Shown: one piece after another, positions 53,847-63,995 of the stretch
How the letters are laid out: the number at the start of each line of letters is the position of its first letter
How positions within the stretch are numbered: the first letter of the stretch is position 1
From: Tomitella cavernea
GTDB taxonomy: Bacteria > Actinomycetota > Actinomycetes > Mycobacteriales > Mycobacteriaceae
NCBI RefSeq assembly: GCF_016599145.1
Contig: NZ_JAENKO010000006.1
Coordinates: 1-64,000, forward strand
Direction: 5' to 3'
Length of the DNA: 64,000 nt
Program-made: the position numbers and the translations under genes
Notes under the pieces: generated by a model
The model's input: only the letters and a program-made list of their open reading frames with translations
Told to the model about the DNA's origin: nothing
The model's database searches: none

Positions 53847-54565
53847 TCGCCAACGTGCAGGGCGAATGGACGAAGATGATCACCACTCGCGCTCCGTTGG
53901 CGACCGTGCTGCTGGCGTTCGCCGCACTCGCGGGCGTGGGGGCCATGCGGACACTCACCGCCGACGGAACGTTGACGGCGACACAGTTGCTGGAGGGCGC
54001 CAGCACCGGCCTGCTCGTCGTGCTGGCGTTGGGCACTGTCGCGGCGACAGCCGAACACACCCACGGGACGTATGCGATGACGCTGCTCGCCGATGCGGGC
54101 AAGACGCGCTTCTTCCTCGCAAAGTTGTGTGCGTCGGCGGCGCTGTGCGCTGGTGCAGCGGTTCTGGGCGCGGCGGTGCTGTCCCTCGTCGGGGTGGTGG
54201 CGCCGAACGTCGAATTCGACTGGGCGGCGGGCGACATCCGGCCGGTCTGGGTCGTGGTGCCGCTGTGGGCGCTGTGCGGGGTGATCGGCGTCTCGGTCGG
54301 CACCCTGGTGCGGCATACCGCCCCCGCTGTGGTGCTCGTCGTCCTGTGGCCGGCTGCGCTGGAACCGTTGGCGGCGGGCATTCCCGGCGTGGGGGACAGG
54401 ATCGCTGCGTGGCTCCCGTTCCGGAACGCGGTGGAGCTCTATCAGCCGGGGTCGCTTCCTGTGGATCTCGCGCATGGGCCGTGGGCCGCGTTCGCGGTGG
54501 TCGCCGTATTCACCGTCGTGCTCGCCGCGGCCGCGGCAAGCGTGGATGCGCTGCGGAACGGGTGA
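53843..54565 (+). CDS. ABC-2-type permease subunit
   Basis: A 240-residue permease with six predicted membrane segments and the short amphipathic start (MIANVQGEWTKMITTRAPLA) common in ABC-2 exporters. EHTHGTYAMTLLADAGKTRF lies in the first cytoplasmic loop. The start overlaps the stop of the ATPase gene by four bases. Six segments in a 240-residue chain imply a homodimer with the ATPase. The substrate cannot be read from sequence. Confidence 0.88.
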   Translation: MIANVQGEWTKMITTRAPLATVLLAFAALAGVGAMRTLTADGTLTATQLLEGASTGLLVVLALGTVAATAEHTHGTYAMTLLADAGKTRFFLAKLCASAALCAGAAVLGAAVLSLVGVVAPNVEFDWAAGDIRPVWVVVPLWALCGVIGVSVGTLVRHTAPAVVLVVLWPAALEPLAAGIPGVGDRIAAWLPFRNAVELYQPGSLPVDLAHGPWAAFAVVAVFTVVLAAAAASVDALRNG

Positions 54566-54653
54566 GCACGCCGCATCGGGGCGGGATGCGGGGTCCGGAG
54601 TGCGATGACGGCAACGCATCGACCTGGGGAATCCGCATTATCCTGAGGAAGCG

Positions 54654-55985
54654 ATGACAGCGATGCCCCTGGACCCCGACACCGCGACCGGTCGCCGCCG
54701 CGTGCTTGCGGTCGACGTAGTGCTTGCCGCGGTGCTGCTGATCGCCACGCTTTTCCTCGCTGCGGCGCAACAGTCGAGCACCGGGGGCGCCGTCGCGTTG
54801 GTGTTGGCGTCGTGCGCGGTGGGCTCGTTGGCTCTGCGCCGTCTCCGGCCTGATGCGACGGCCGCCGTCATCGGCGTCTGCGGCATCGCCGTGCTGGGGT
54901 TGTACCTGGCGGAGGCGGACGGGTCGGCGACCAACGAGTACAGCGGCGCTGTGCAAGGGATGCTGCTGGCGACGCTCGCGGGACTGTATGCGGTCTCCGC
55001 GTACGGGCGCCCCCTCTTGGCGCTTGTCGCACTTGGCGTCGCGTTGGCCGGTGGCCTGACGTTCACGGTGACATCCGTACAGGCCGACGAGGATCGAATC
55101 CGGCTCATCACGATGAACGTCGTGGTCGTCTCGGTCCTCCTCAGCGGCGTCTGCTCGATGGGGCGGGTACGCCGCAGCAGGTTGCGGGAAGTCCGGATCC
55201 TCGCTGAACGCAACCTGGCGTTGCAGGCGGAGAAGGACGTGTCGGAGGAACGCGCGGCGGCGGCGGAACGCAACCGGATCGCCCGCGAGATGCACGACAT
55301 CGTCGCGCATTCGTTGTCGGCGGTCATCGCCCAGGCGGACGGGGGACGCTATGCGGTCGTCGCCGATCCAGAGGCGGGCCGGCGAGCGTTGGAGGTCGTC
55401 GCCGCGACGTCCCGCGACGCACTGTCCGACATGCGAGGTCTGCTCGGCGTGCTGCGCGGTGACGAGTCGGACGACGGCCGCGCGCCGCTGGGGGTGCGGG
55501 ACATTCCGGCGCTCGTCGACGCCGAACGCGTTCACAGGGCCGACGTGGAGTTCACTGAGTCCGGGGATCTCGGGCAGCTGCCGCCCTCACTGGGACTGGC
55601 GGTGTATCGGATCGTGCAGGAGGCACTCACGAATGCGCGGCTGCACGGGGCACCCGGCAACCGGACCCGGGTGTCCGTGTCGGGTGAGGGCGGGCTTCTT
55701 ACAGTAATCGTCGAGGACACGGCACCGGCGGGATGGGCGTCGCGTACGTCGTCGCCGATCCCGCGCGGCGGGCGCGGCATCCTGGGGATGCGGGAACGTG
55801 CTGCGATCCACGGCGGCACGCTCGACGCGTGCGGGACGGCCAACGGGTTCCGGGTGGCGGCGGTGATACCGGTCCCGGAGGAGCATGCCGCTCGACCCGG
55901 ATCGGCCCGAGCCGTCGGTGCGGATGAAGTTGAGGAAGAGGCGGGCCGCGCCCGCGCCACGACGTGGAGGTCGGAGTCCCGATGA
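54654..55985 (+). CDS. Sensor histidine kinase (HisKA_3 type)
   Basis: A 443-residue membrane histidine kinase of the NarL/DesK-type system. Five to six membrane segments occupy about 15-165; no large sensor domain is present, so sensing may be within the membrane or through the ABC transporter. A short coiled linker leads to the phospho-acceptor motif ERNRIAREMHDIVAHSLSAV (His near 215). The ATPase end has IVQEALTNARLHG (N box) and GRGILGMRERAAIHGGTL (G box). A disordered acidic/basic tail ends the protein. Its stop overlaps the response-regulator start. Confidence 0.93.
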   Translation: MTAMPLDPDTATGRRRVLAVDVVLAAVLLIATLFLAAAQQSSTGGAVALVLASCAVGSLALRRLRPDATAAVIGVCGIAVLGLYLAEADGSATNEYSGAVQGMLLATLAGLYAVSAYGRPLLALVALGVALAGGLTFTVTSVQADEDRIRLITMNVVVVSVLLSGVCSMGRVRRSRLREVRILAERNLALQAEKDVSEERAAAAERNRIAREMHDIVAHSLSAVIAQADGGRYAVVADPEAGRRALEVVAATSRDALSDMRGLLGVLRGDESDDGRAPLGVRDIPALVDAERVHRADVEFTESGDLGQLPPSLGLAVYRIVQEALTNARLHGAPGNRTRVSVSGEGGLLTVIVEDTAPAGWASRTSSPIPRGGRGILGMRERAAIHGGTLDACGTANGFRVAAVIPVPEEHAARPGSARAVGADEVEEEAGRARATTWRSESR

Positions 55986-56653
55986 CGATCAGGGTGGCGG
56001 TGGTCGACGACCAGCAGCTGGTGCGCGCGGGCTTTGCGATGGTCATCGACTCCCAGCCGGACATGGCGGTGTCGTGGCAGGCGGGCGACGGGCAGGAGGC
56101 GCTGGGCCGGTTGTCCGCGGATCCCGTAGACATCGTGATCATGGACGTGCAGATGCCGGGGCTGGACGGTATCGAGGCCACGCGGCGGGCGATCGCAGCG
56201 GATCCGGCGCCCCGCGTCATCGTCCTGACCACCTTCGACATCGACCGGTACGTGCTCGACGCGATCGCGGCCGGGGCGTCGGGGTTCCTACTCAAGGACA
56301 CCGAGCCGGAGCAACTGCTGGCGTCGATCCGCACTGTTGCGGGCGGTGATGCGACGCTGTCCGCGCGCTCTACTCGCAGACTCCTCGACCACGTACGACA
56401 GGGGCTCGGCACGGGCTCCGCACCGGAGCCGGCGCTGGTGGAGGATCTGACCGCGCGGGAGGCCGAGTTCCTGCGCCACATGGCATTGGGACTCAACAAC
56501 GGCGAGCTGGCGGAAGGGTTGTTCGTCTCTGAGGCCACCGTGAAGACGCACGTGGGCCGGATCCTCGCCAAGACCGGGAGCAGGGACCGGGTGCAGGCGG
56601 TGCTCGTCGCCTTTCGTGCCGGGCTGGTGACGGCGGAGGACCTGCGGGGCTGA
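55982..56653 (+). CDS. NarL/LuxR-type response regulator
   Basis: A 223-residue regulator. The receiver domain has the acidic pair in VAVVDDQQLVRAGF, the phospho-acceptor Asp in DIVIMDVQMPGLDGIEA and Lys in FLLKDTEPEQL. The C-terminal LuxR helix-turn-helix is LTAREAEFLRHMALGLNNGE then GLFVSEATVKTHVGRILAKT. The start ATG at 55982 overlaps the kinase stop by four bases. It probably controls the upstream ABC genes; no binding site is evident. Confidence 0.94.
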   Translation: MTIRVAVVDDQQLVRAGFAMVIDSQPDMAVSWQAGDGQEALGRLSADPVDIVIMDVQMPGLDGIEATRRAIAADPAPRVIVLTTFDIDRYVLDAIAAGASGFLLKDTEPEQLLASIRTVAGGDATLSARSTRRLLDHVRQGLGTGSAPEPALVEDLTAREAEFLRHMALGLNNGELAEGLFVSEATVKTHVGRILAKTGSRDRVQAVLVAFRAGLVTAEDLRG

Positions 56654-56669
56654 GGCTGCCGAAACGACG

Positions 56670-56709
56670 GATCCCCGCCGCGGACCTGTGCGGTCCGGCG
56701 ACGGGGATC
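56670..56709. terminator. Bidirectional terminator between response regulator and Rv0338c homologue
   Basis: Outer arms GATCCCCG (56670-56677) and CGGGGATC (56702-56709), plus the inner pair CGGACC/GGTCCG, form a stem with a small bulge between two convergent genes. Confidence 0.75.
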
Positions 56710-56725
56710 GTGTCGTGCTTGCGGG

Positions 56726-59700
56726 TCAGCGCTTGCCCGGGGGCTTAGCACCGCCCTGCATGCCCAGGCCCTTCGGCTTGACGCTCAGAGTCGGCTTGTC
56801 GTCGTCCGACGCCTTCGTGTCCGGTGCCGGCGTGTCCTGCTTCTTCTCGGCAGGTGCGTCGTCGGCCGGCGCCTCGGAAGCCGCCTCGGCTGGGGGAGCC
56901 TCGTCCGCCTGCGGCGCCGCGGGCGCGGCGGCGGGCTTCGGCGCGCCCGGCTTCTTCGCGCCCGGGGCCATCGCGCCCCCGGCCAGCCCGAGGCCCTTGG
57001 GCTTGACGCTCAGGCCCGCAGGCTTGTCGGGAGCCTCGGCGGATTCCTGCACCGATTCGGGCTGAGACGCGGCGGTGCTGGGATCCTCGGCCTCAGTCGC
57101 TTCCGGCTCGGAATCCTTGGCTTCGGGTGCCTTGGGCGCGGTGGCCTTGGGCGCGCCGGGCTTCTTGGCGCCGGGGGCCTTGGCGCCGCCGGCCATGCCG
57201 AGGCCCTTTACCGCGGGCTTGGGCGCGGCGGGAGCGTCAGCGGCAGTGGCTTCCGGTGCCTGCGATGCTTCGGCGGAGGTGTCCTCCGCCTTGGGTGCAG
57301 CGGGCTTGGGTGCGGTGGCCTTGGGCGCGCCGGGTTTCTTCGCGCCGGGCTTCTTGGCGCCGGGCTTCTTGGCGCCGGGGGCCTTCGCCGCCCCGGCCAT
57401 GCCGAGCCCCTTCGCCGCGGGCTTGGGCGCTGCGGGCGCCTCGGCGGTCTTGGACTCCGGTGCCGGCTGCTCGGCGGGCTTCGGCGCACCGGGTTTCTTC
57501 GCGCCGGGCGCCTTCGCCGCCCCGGCCAGCCCGAGCCCCTTCGCCGCAGGCTTGGGGGCTCCGCCCGGCGCGGGTGCCCCGCCGCCGGGCTTCTTGGCCC
57601 CGGGCGCTTTGCCTGCGCCGGCCATCCCGAGCCCCTTGACCGCAGGCTTCGGCGCGCCGCCGGACGCGCCGTTGCCCGAGGACCCGCTGCCGCCGGTCGA
57701 CGGAGCGCTCTCCGTCTTCTCCGGGGCCTCGGCGGGGGACTCCTTGAGAGCCGTGGCGGTACCGGCGCCGGCCGCCGCGGCCGGATTCTTGCGCACGGGG
57801 GAGGTGACGTTGACGGTGGCGCCGCCGCGGCGCACCCCGTCGAGCAGCACCTGCGCCACGTCGACCACCTCGACGCCCTGCGCCTTGTCCTCCTGCGCGG
57901 TGACGCCGTCGGCCATCATCACCTTGCAGAACGGGCAGGCGGTGACGACCTTCTTCGGCTGGGTGGTCAGCGCCTCCTCGACACGCTCGATGTTGATGCG
58001 CTTGCCGATGTTCTCTTCCATCCACATGCGCGCACCGCCCGCGCCGCAGCACAGGGAACGCTCGGCGTGCCGGGGCATCTCGCTGAGCTTGGCGCTGGAG
58101 CCGATGAGCTCACGCGGCGCGTCGTAGACCTTGTTGTGGCGGCCCAGGAAGCACGGGTCGTGATAGGTGGTGTTCTCCGGGGACGGATCGGCCACGGGGG
58201 TCAGGCGCTTGTCGCGCACCAGGCGGTTGAGCAGCTGCGTGTGGTGCACCACCTCGTACTCGCCGCCCAGCTCCGGGTACTCGTTGGTGAGCGTGTTGAA
58301 GCAGTGCGCGCAGGTGGAGACGATCTTGCGCTTCTTGCGCGGCAGGCCGTCGAACACCTCGTTGAGCGTGTCGACGTTCTGCATGGCCAGCTGCTGGAAG
58401 ATCAGCTCGTTGCCGGCGCGGCGGGCCGGGTCGCCGGTGCAGGTCTCGCCGTCGCCGAGCACCATGAACTTCACCGCGGCGATGTTGAGCAGCTCGGCCA
58501 CCGCCTTGGTGGTCTTCTTGGCGCGGTCCTCGTAGGCGCCGGCGCAGCCCACCCAGAACAGGTACTCGAAGTCGTCGAACGCGTCGACGTCCTTGCCGTA
58601 GACGGGGACGTCGAACTCCAGCTCGGAGATCCAGCCCATGCGGTCCTTGGCGTTCTGGCCCCAGGGGTTGCCCTTGTTCTCGAGGTTCTTGAACAGGCCG
58701 GCCAGCTCGGACGGGAACTCCGACTCGATGAGCACCTGGTAGCGGCGCATGTCCACGATGTGGTCGACGTGCTCGATGTCCACCGGGCACTGCTCGACGC
58801 ACGCGCCGCAGTTGGTGCAAGCCCACAGTGCTTCCGTGTCGAATACCGGCTGCGGTTCTCCCTCCGCGTAGGAGCCGACGAGAGGACGCTCGGCCTCGGC
58901 GCGGGCGGACTCGGGGATCTTCGCCAGCGCAGCTTCGTCGGCGTTGCCCTCGGCGTCGACGAGGCCGATCTCGTCGCCGCCCATGTCCTTGCTGCCGCCG
59001 GCGAGCAAGTACGGCGCCTTGGCGTACCCGTGGTCGCGCAGCGACATGACCATGAGCTTGGGGCTCAGCGGCTTGCCGGTGTTCCACGCGGGGCACTGGC
59101 TCTGGCAACGTCCGCACTCGGTGCACGTGGTGAAGTCCAGCCAGCCCTTCCACGAGAAGTCCTCGACCTTGCCGGCGCCGAACGCGTCGACTTCGGGGTC
59201 GGCCTCCTCGAGTTCGAGCACCTTGCCGCCGGACATCATCGGCTTGACCGCGCCCAGGGCGTTCTTACCGTCGTCCTCGCGCTTGAAGTAGATGTTGAAG
59301 AATGCGGCGAACCGGTGCCAGGCGACGCCCCAGGTGACGAAGTACCCGACGACGGCCAGCCAGATCATGCCGGAGAGCAGCTTGACCACGGCCGCCCAGC
59401 TGACGGCGGTCTCGTCGATGCCGGTGAACAGCTGCGCGAAGTAGTGGGTGAAGAACGACGTCCAGATGGGCGGGTTCTCGCCGCCGCTGGCGATCTTGAA
59501 CGTCTTGACGAAGATCATGCCCAGGCCCTCGATGAGCACGACCCACTCGACGAAGTAGGCGGCCTTGAAGTCGGAGCCGGTGAACCGGGACAGCCGCGAG
59601 GGCACCCGGGGATGGTTGATCTGGCGGATCACCATGAGCACGAGGACACCGATGACGGTGCCCAGGCCCAGGACCTCGCTCCACAGCTGCCAGATGTTCC

Positions 59701-60022
59701 AGGAGCCGAACACGGGCCAGTGGAAGTGCGGGTCGAAGGACTCGCCGTAGGCCTCGAACCACAGCAGGGCGCCGCCGAGGAAGCCGATCATCACGAACCA
59801 GTGGGCGATGCCGACGGTGCGGTTCTTGAGCATCTTGGTGTGCGCCAGGAACTCGACGATCACCGTCTTGACACGCGGAACGACCGGCGTGTTGCGGGTG
59901 CGGTCCGGCTGGCCGAGCGCGATGGTCTTGACCATGCGCCACACGCCGGAGGCGAACATCACCCAGCACGCGACGCTGATCAGCGACGCGACGGTGCCCA
60001 GCGTGATGGTCAGGGCGTTCAT
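56726..60022 (-). CDS. Membrane iron-sulfur oxidoreductase (Rv0338c-like) with long repetitive C-terminal tail
   Basis: A 1098-residue respiratory-chain-type protein, homologous to Rv0338c (about 880 residues; essential in M. tuberculosis by published transposon studies). The N-terminal quarter has five to six membrane helices of a NarI/HdrE-like cytochrome b kind with histidines that could bind haem. Two [4Fe-4S] motifs follow, CTECGRCQSQCP (300-311) and CTNCGACVEQCP (402-413). Two CCG domains come next (CTGDPARR, STCAHCFNTL, YHDPCFLGRHNKVYDA, SLCCGAGGARMWME). From about residue 745 the tail is Ala/Pro/Lys/Glu-rich and carries six copies of a KGLG[ML]AGxAKAPGAKKPG unit, with the last at the very end. 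The electron donor and acceptor are unknown. Confidence 0.93.
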   Translation of the reverse strand: MNALTITLGTVASLISVACWVMFASGVWRMVKTIALGQPDRTRNTPVVPRVKTVIVEFLAHTKMLKNRTVGIAHWFVMIGFLGGALLWFEAYGESFDPHFHWPVFGSWNIWQLWSEVLGLGTVIGVLVLMVIRQINHPRVPSRLSRFTGSDFKAAYFVEWVVLIEGLGMIFVKTFKIASGGENPPIWTSFFTHYFAQLFTGIDETAVSWAAVVKLLSGMIWLAVVGYFVTWGVAWHRFAAFFNIYFKREDDGKNALGAVKPMMSGGKVLELEEADPEVDAFGAGKVEDFSWKGWLDFTTCTECGRCQSQCPAWNTGKPLSPKLMVMSLRDHGYAKAPYLLAGGSKDMGGDEIGLVDAEGNADEAALAKIPESARAEAERPLVGSYAEGEPQPVFDTEALWACTNCGACVEQCPVDIEHVDHIVDMRRYQVLIESEFPSELAGLFKNLENKGNPWGQNAKDRMGWISELEFDVPVYGKDVDAFDDFEYLFWVGCAGAYEDRAKKTTKAVAELLNIAAVKFMVLGDGETCTGDPARRAGNELIFQQLAMQNVDTLNEVFDGLPRKKRKIVSTCAHCFNTLTNEYPELGGEYEVVHHTQLLNRLVRDKRLTPVADPSPENTTYHDPCFLGRHNKVYDAPRELIGSSAKLSEMPRHAERSLCCGAGGARMWMEENIGKRINIERVEEALTTQPKKVVTACPFCKVMMADGVTAQEDKAQGVEVVDVAQVLLDGVRRGGATVNVTSPVRKNPAAAAGAGTATALKESPAEAPEKTESAPSTGGSGSSGNGASGGAPKPAVKGLGMAGAGKAPGAKKPGGGAPAPGGAPKPAAKGLGLAGAAKAPGAKKPGAPKPAEQPAPESKTAEAPAAPKPAAKGLGMAGAAKAPGAKKPGAKKPGAKKPGAPKATAPKPAAPKAEDTSAEASQAPEATAADAPAAPKPAVKGLGMAGGAKAPGAKKPGAPKATAPKAPEAKDSEPEATEAEDPSTAASQPESVQESAEAPDKPAGLSVKPKGLGLAGGAMAPGAKKPGAPKPAAAPAAPQADEAPPAEAASEAPADDAPAEKKQDTPAPDTKASDDDKPTLSVKPKGLGMQGGAKPPGKR

Positions 60023-60511
60023 ACGGGTCCCTTCTTCGGGGCGGTCATGTGGGGCGGTGGGCTCGACGCGGCAGTCCCGGATACCCGGCGTCCTGCCCGC
60101 GGTCGCCGCCCGCCGGCCTCGCGCAGGATGATACCTGCTGCGGACACCGACTTGTTACCAGCTGGTAACCTTATGCGCCCCTGTGCAGGGCAGGGGTCGC
60201 CCATGCTCGGAACCTACACCGGCCGTCCGTCGTCCGGCGGGGTCAGGGTAGGCAAATCCCCCGGGGCCGGGACTGTGCGCGTGGGCACTGGCGCGGCCGC
60301 GCGCAGTCGCGGCTGACTGCCGTATCGCTCCTGGCTGTCGTGCGTTCGGTGCAATCCGCCGCGAGGATTTCATTGTGTTATGTGTATTGGGTTACACTTA
60401 TCCGGTACTTGTACGGGTCACTCTCGCTGGCATCGCGTCCGTGCGGGGTGGTGTGAGCAGTTCCGTCGTCGCAGTCGGGGTGCGGCCACGGACGATGAGG
60501 AGTCGTTGCAT
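60023..60511. promoter_or_regulatory. Divergent regulatory region with perfect 16-bp palindrome
   Basis: A 489-base gap between the Rv0338c homologue (minus) and the first secreted-protein gene (plus). GTTACCAGCTGGTAAC (60154-60169) is an exact palindrome 132 bases before the minus-strand gene and suits a dimeric repressor or activator. A second, AT-richer patch (60368-60415, ending near GTTACACTTATCCGGTACTTG) probably holds the plus-strand promoter. No gene is supported in between. Confidence 0.6.
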
Positions 60512-60784
60512 ATGAAGATGATGCGATACGTCGCCGCTCCGGTGGCCGCCGTGACGATCGCCGTGTCCGGTGCGGGCGTGGCGTCGGCCGCGACGCCGGG
60601 CGATATCGCCCAGGGCATCAACCTGGGCCAGAGTGTGGCGCAGTACCCCGGGAGCGTGGCGAACATGCTCCTCGGCCAGCCGTACGGGGGTGCCGCCGCG
60701 ACGATCATCGGCCTGCTCGGCGGTTCCATCGGGCTGGGGCTCGCGCTGGCGCCGGGGGTGGAATTGCCGACGATGCCGTTCTGA
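60512..60784 (+). CDS. Small secreted protein 1 of a three-gene cluster
   Basis: A 90-residue protein with a Sec signal (MKMMRYVAAPVAAVTIAVSG, predicted cleavage after ASA near 28). The mature part of about 62 residues contains a glycine-zipper-like hydrophobic stretch (ATIIGLLGGSIGLGLALAPG). It has no cysteine, unlike its two neighbours. The ATG at 60512 follows GAGGAG. Family not recognised. The shared layout with the next two genes (signal, short polar segment, Gly/Ala-rich hydrophobic segment) suggests a cell-wall or outer-membrane peptide, possibly membrane-inserting. Confidence 0.75.
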   Translation: MKMMRYVAAPVAAVTIAVSGAGVASAATPGDIAQGINLGQSVAQYPGSVANMLLGQPYGGAAATIIGLLGGSIGLGLALAPGVELPTMPF

Positions 60785-60903
60785 CCGCTCGCCGTTGTGA
60801 CGGGGCGTGCCCGCCGGGTGCGCGATGACCGCTCCGCGGAGCGCCCGTGGAATCGCGGCCGCAACGGCCGCGCAGTATTGCCGAATCGTTTGGGAGGAAG
60901 ACC

Positions 60904-61338
60904 ATGAACCGTAGTCGTTACCTGGTGGCGCCGCTGGCCGCTGCCGCCCTGGTGGCAGGAACCGGGGTAGGCGTGGCCGGCGTCGCGAACGCCGCCCCCG
61001 CGCCGGGCTCGATCGAGATGCCGGCGATGCCTGCCCCGCCGGCGGCGCCCGCGCCGCAGGACCTCAACATCGATGCGTTCCTGAAGCAGCTCGGCATCAA
61101 CACGGCGATCGGCGGGTTCGCCGGCACTGCGGTGGGGGCGAGCCTCGGGTGCGCGCTGGGCGCTGGAGCTGGCGCGGCGGCTACCGCTGGCGTGGCGACG
61201 GGTTCGGGATGCATATCCGGTGGCCTGCTCGGCGGCCTCGCAGCCGGTGCCGGTGCCGGCGGCGTGGTCGGCACCATCCTCGGCGGCTTGGGTGCCATCC
61301 CGGAGCTCTTCGCCCCGGAGGCCCCGGCCGAGGGCTGA
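60904..61338 (+). CDS. Small secreted protein 2, glycine-zipper rich
   Basis: A 144-residue protein with a signal peptide cleaved near ANA (about residue 30), a Pro/Ala/Met-rich segment (GSIEMPAMPAPPAAPAPQ), a short helix (LNIDAFLKQLGINTAIGG), then about 65 residues built from Gly, Ala and Val. That last part has GxxxG patterns and two cysteines, in ASLGCALGAG and GSGCISGG, which could form a disulfide. It ends in IPELFAPEAPAEG. The ATG at 60904 follows GGGAGGAAG. It is the longest of the three paralogue-like proteins and lies 119 bases after the first. Glycine zippers occur in pore-forming or membrane-spanning outer proteins; the role is unknown. Confidence 0.78.
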   Translation: MNRSRYLVAPLAAAALVAGTGVGVAGVANAAPAPGSIEMPAMPAPPAAPAPQDLNIDAFLKQLGINTAIGGFAGTAVGASLGCALGAGAGAAATAGVATGSGCISGGLLGGLAAGAGAGGVVGTILGGLGAIPELFAPEAPAEG

Positions 61339-61396
61339 GGCAGCCGCACATAATGCCCGCGGCCGGCGCGTCGATCGCGCAGCCGACCTGGGTCCC

Positions 61397-61434
61397 CGTA
61401 TGGCCCGGCCCTGTTCGCAGGGCCGGGCCATACG
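61397..61434. terminator. Very strong hairpin with TTCG loop between secreted proteins 2 and 3
   Basis: Seventeen-base perfect arms (61397-61413 and 61418-61434; core GGCCCGGCCCTG) with the stable TTCG tetraloop. Placed between two secreted-protein genes, it separates their transcripts or tunes the level of the third gene. Confidence 0.75.
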
Positions 61435-61540
61435 CGTACCCGAGGCCGGGGCGAGCCCCTGCCGGGGGCGCGGGCATCCGTTCCGGCCGACCCGCGATGG
61501 CCAAGCAGTACGCACTGAAACCGACCTCGGGAGAAAACGC

Positions 61541-61885
61541 ATGACACGCAATAGCTGGATCGCCTCGGCGGCCGCGGCCGCCGTGCTGACCGGCGGCATC
61601 GGGTTTGGTACGGCAGGAACCGCTGCCGCGGCGCCCGCCGGGCCGCCGGCCCCTGAAGCCCCGCCGACGTGGATCCTGATGCCCAGCACCGGCGACCCGA
61701 ACCTGGACGCGCTCCTCGGCGAATACGGCGTCGCCACCGACCCGGGCGCGGACCCCATCGCCGCCGGGGCCACCTGGGGGTGCCTCGTCGGCTCCGCCGC
61801 CACGCTCGTGACGACGGTCGGCCTCGCGTCGCTCGAGGGGTGTGCGATCGGCGCGGGAGTGGGCGCGGCGGCTTCCGCCTCGTAG
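61541..61885 (+). CDS. Small secreted protein 3, glycine-zipper rich
   Basis: A 114-residue protein with a signal sequence (MTRNSWIASAAAAAVLTGGI, cleavage near AAA around residue 31), a Pro-rich start of the mature part, the segment WILMPSTGDPNLDALLGEYG, and a Gly/Ala/Val end with two cysteines about 22 residues apart (WGCLVGSAAT and LEGCAIGAGVGAAAS). The two-cysteine zipper is the clearest link to protein 2. The ATG at 61541 follows GGGAG. Function unknown. Together with the two genes upstream it looks like a tandem-duplicated, diverged family next to dnaK. Confidence 0.76.
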   Translation: MTRNSWIASAAAAAVLTGGIGFGTAGTAAAAPAGPPAPEAPPTWILMPSTGDPNLDALLGEYGVATDPGADPIAAGATWGCLVGSAATLVTTVGLASLEGCAIGAGVGAAASAS

Positions 61886-62015
61886 GGCAGCCTTCGCCCA
61901 CCGCCGCCCTCGCCCGGGGAATGCGGCGCATTCCGGCTGCCGCGCGGTGATGTGCGTCGCATAGGCTCATGGCGGGAATGATCCTCCGGGAGCGTCCGTT
62001 ATGCCGGATGACAAA

Positions 62016-62089
62016 CCTGAGCGAGTGAGGCTCAATCGAACTTGACGTCACGTAGCGCCTGATGCAATCTTGAGTGTGAAGTGCTCAAT
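62016..62089 (+). promoter_or_regulatory. dnaK promoter with two HspR (HAIR-like) boxes
   Basis: Two copies of the HspR inverted repeat (CTTGAGT-N7-ACTCAAG type). CTTGAGT-N7-GCTCAAT is at 62069-62089 and CCTGAGC-N7-GCTCAAT at 62016-62036. A promoter TTGACG (62042-62047), 17 bases, CAATCT (62065-62070) sits between them, so the downstream box overlaps the -10 and start point. Heat-shock repression by HspR is therefore expected, as in other actinobacteria. Confidence 0.8.
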
Positions 62090-62147
62090 CCATGCCGGGT
62101 ACGCGCTGGGTTTGATCACGACCACCGTCAACATCAGGAGGAACATC

Positions 62148-63995
<1,848 letters not shown>

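Noticed and set aside
58067-60316. 749-codon plus-strand frame opposite the Rv0338c homologue
   Set aside because: Antisense shadow; Val/Gly/His/Leu-rich, no domain.
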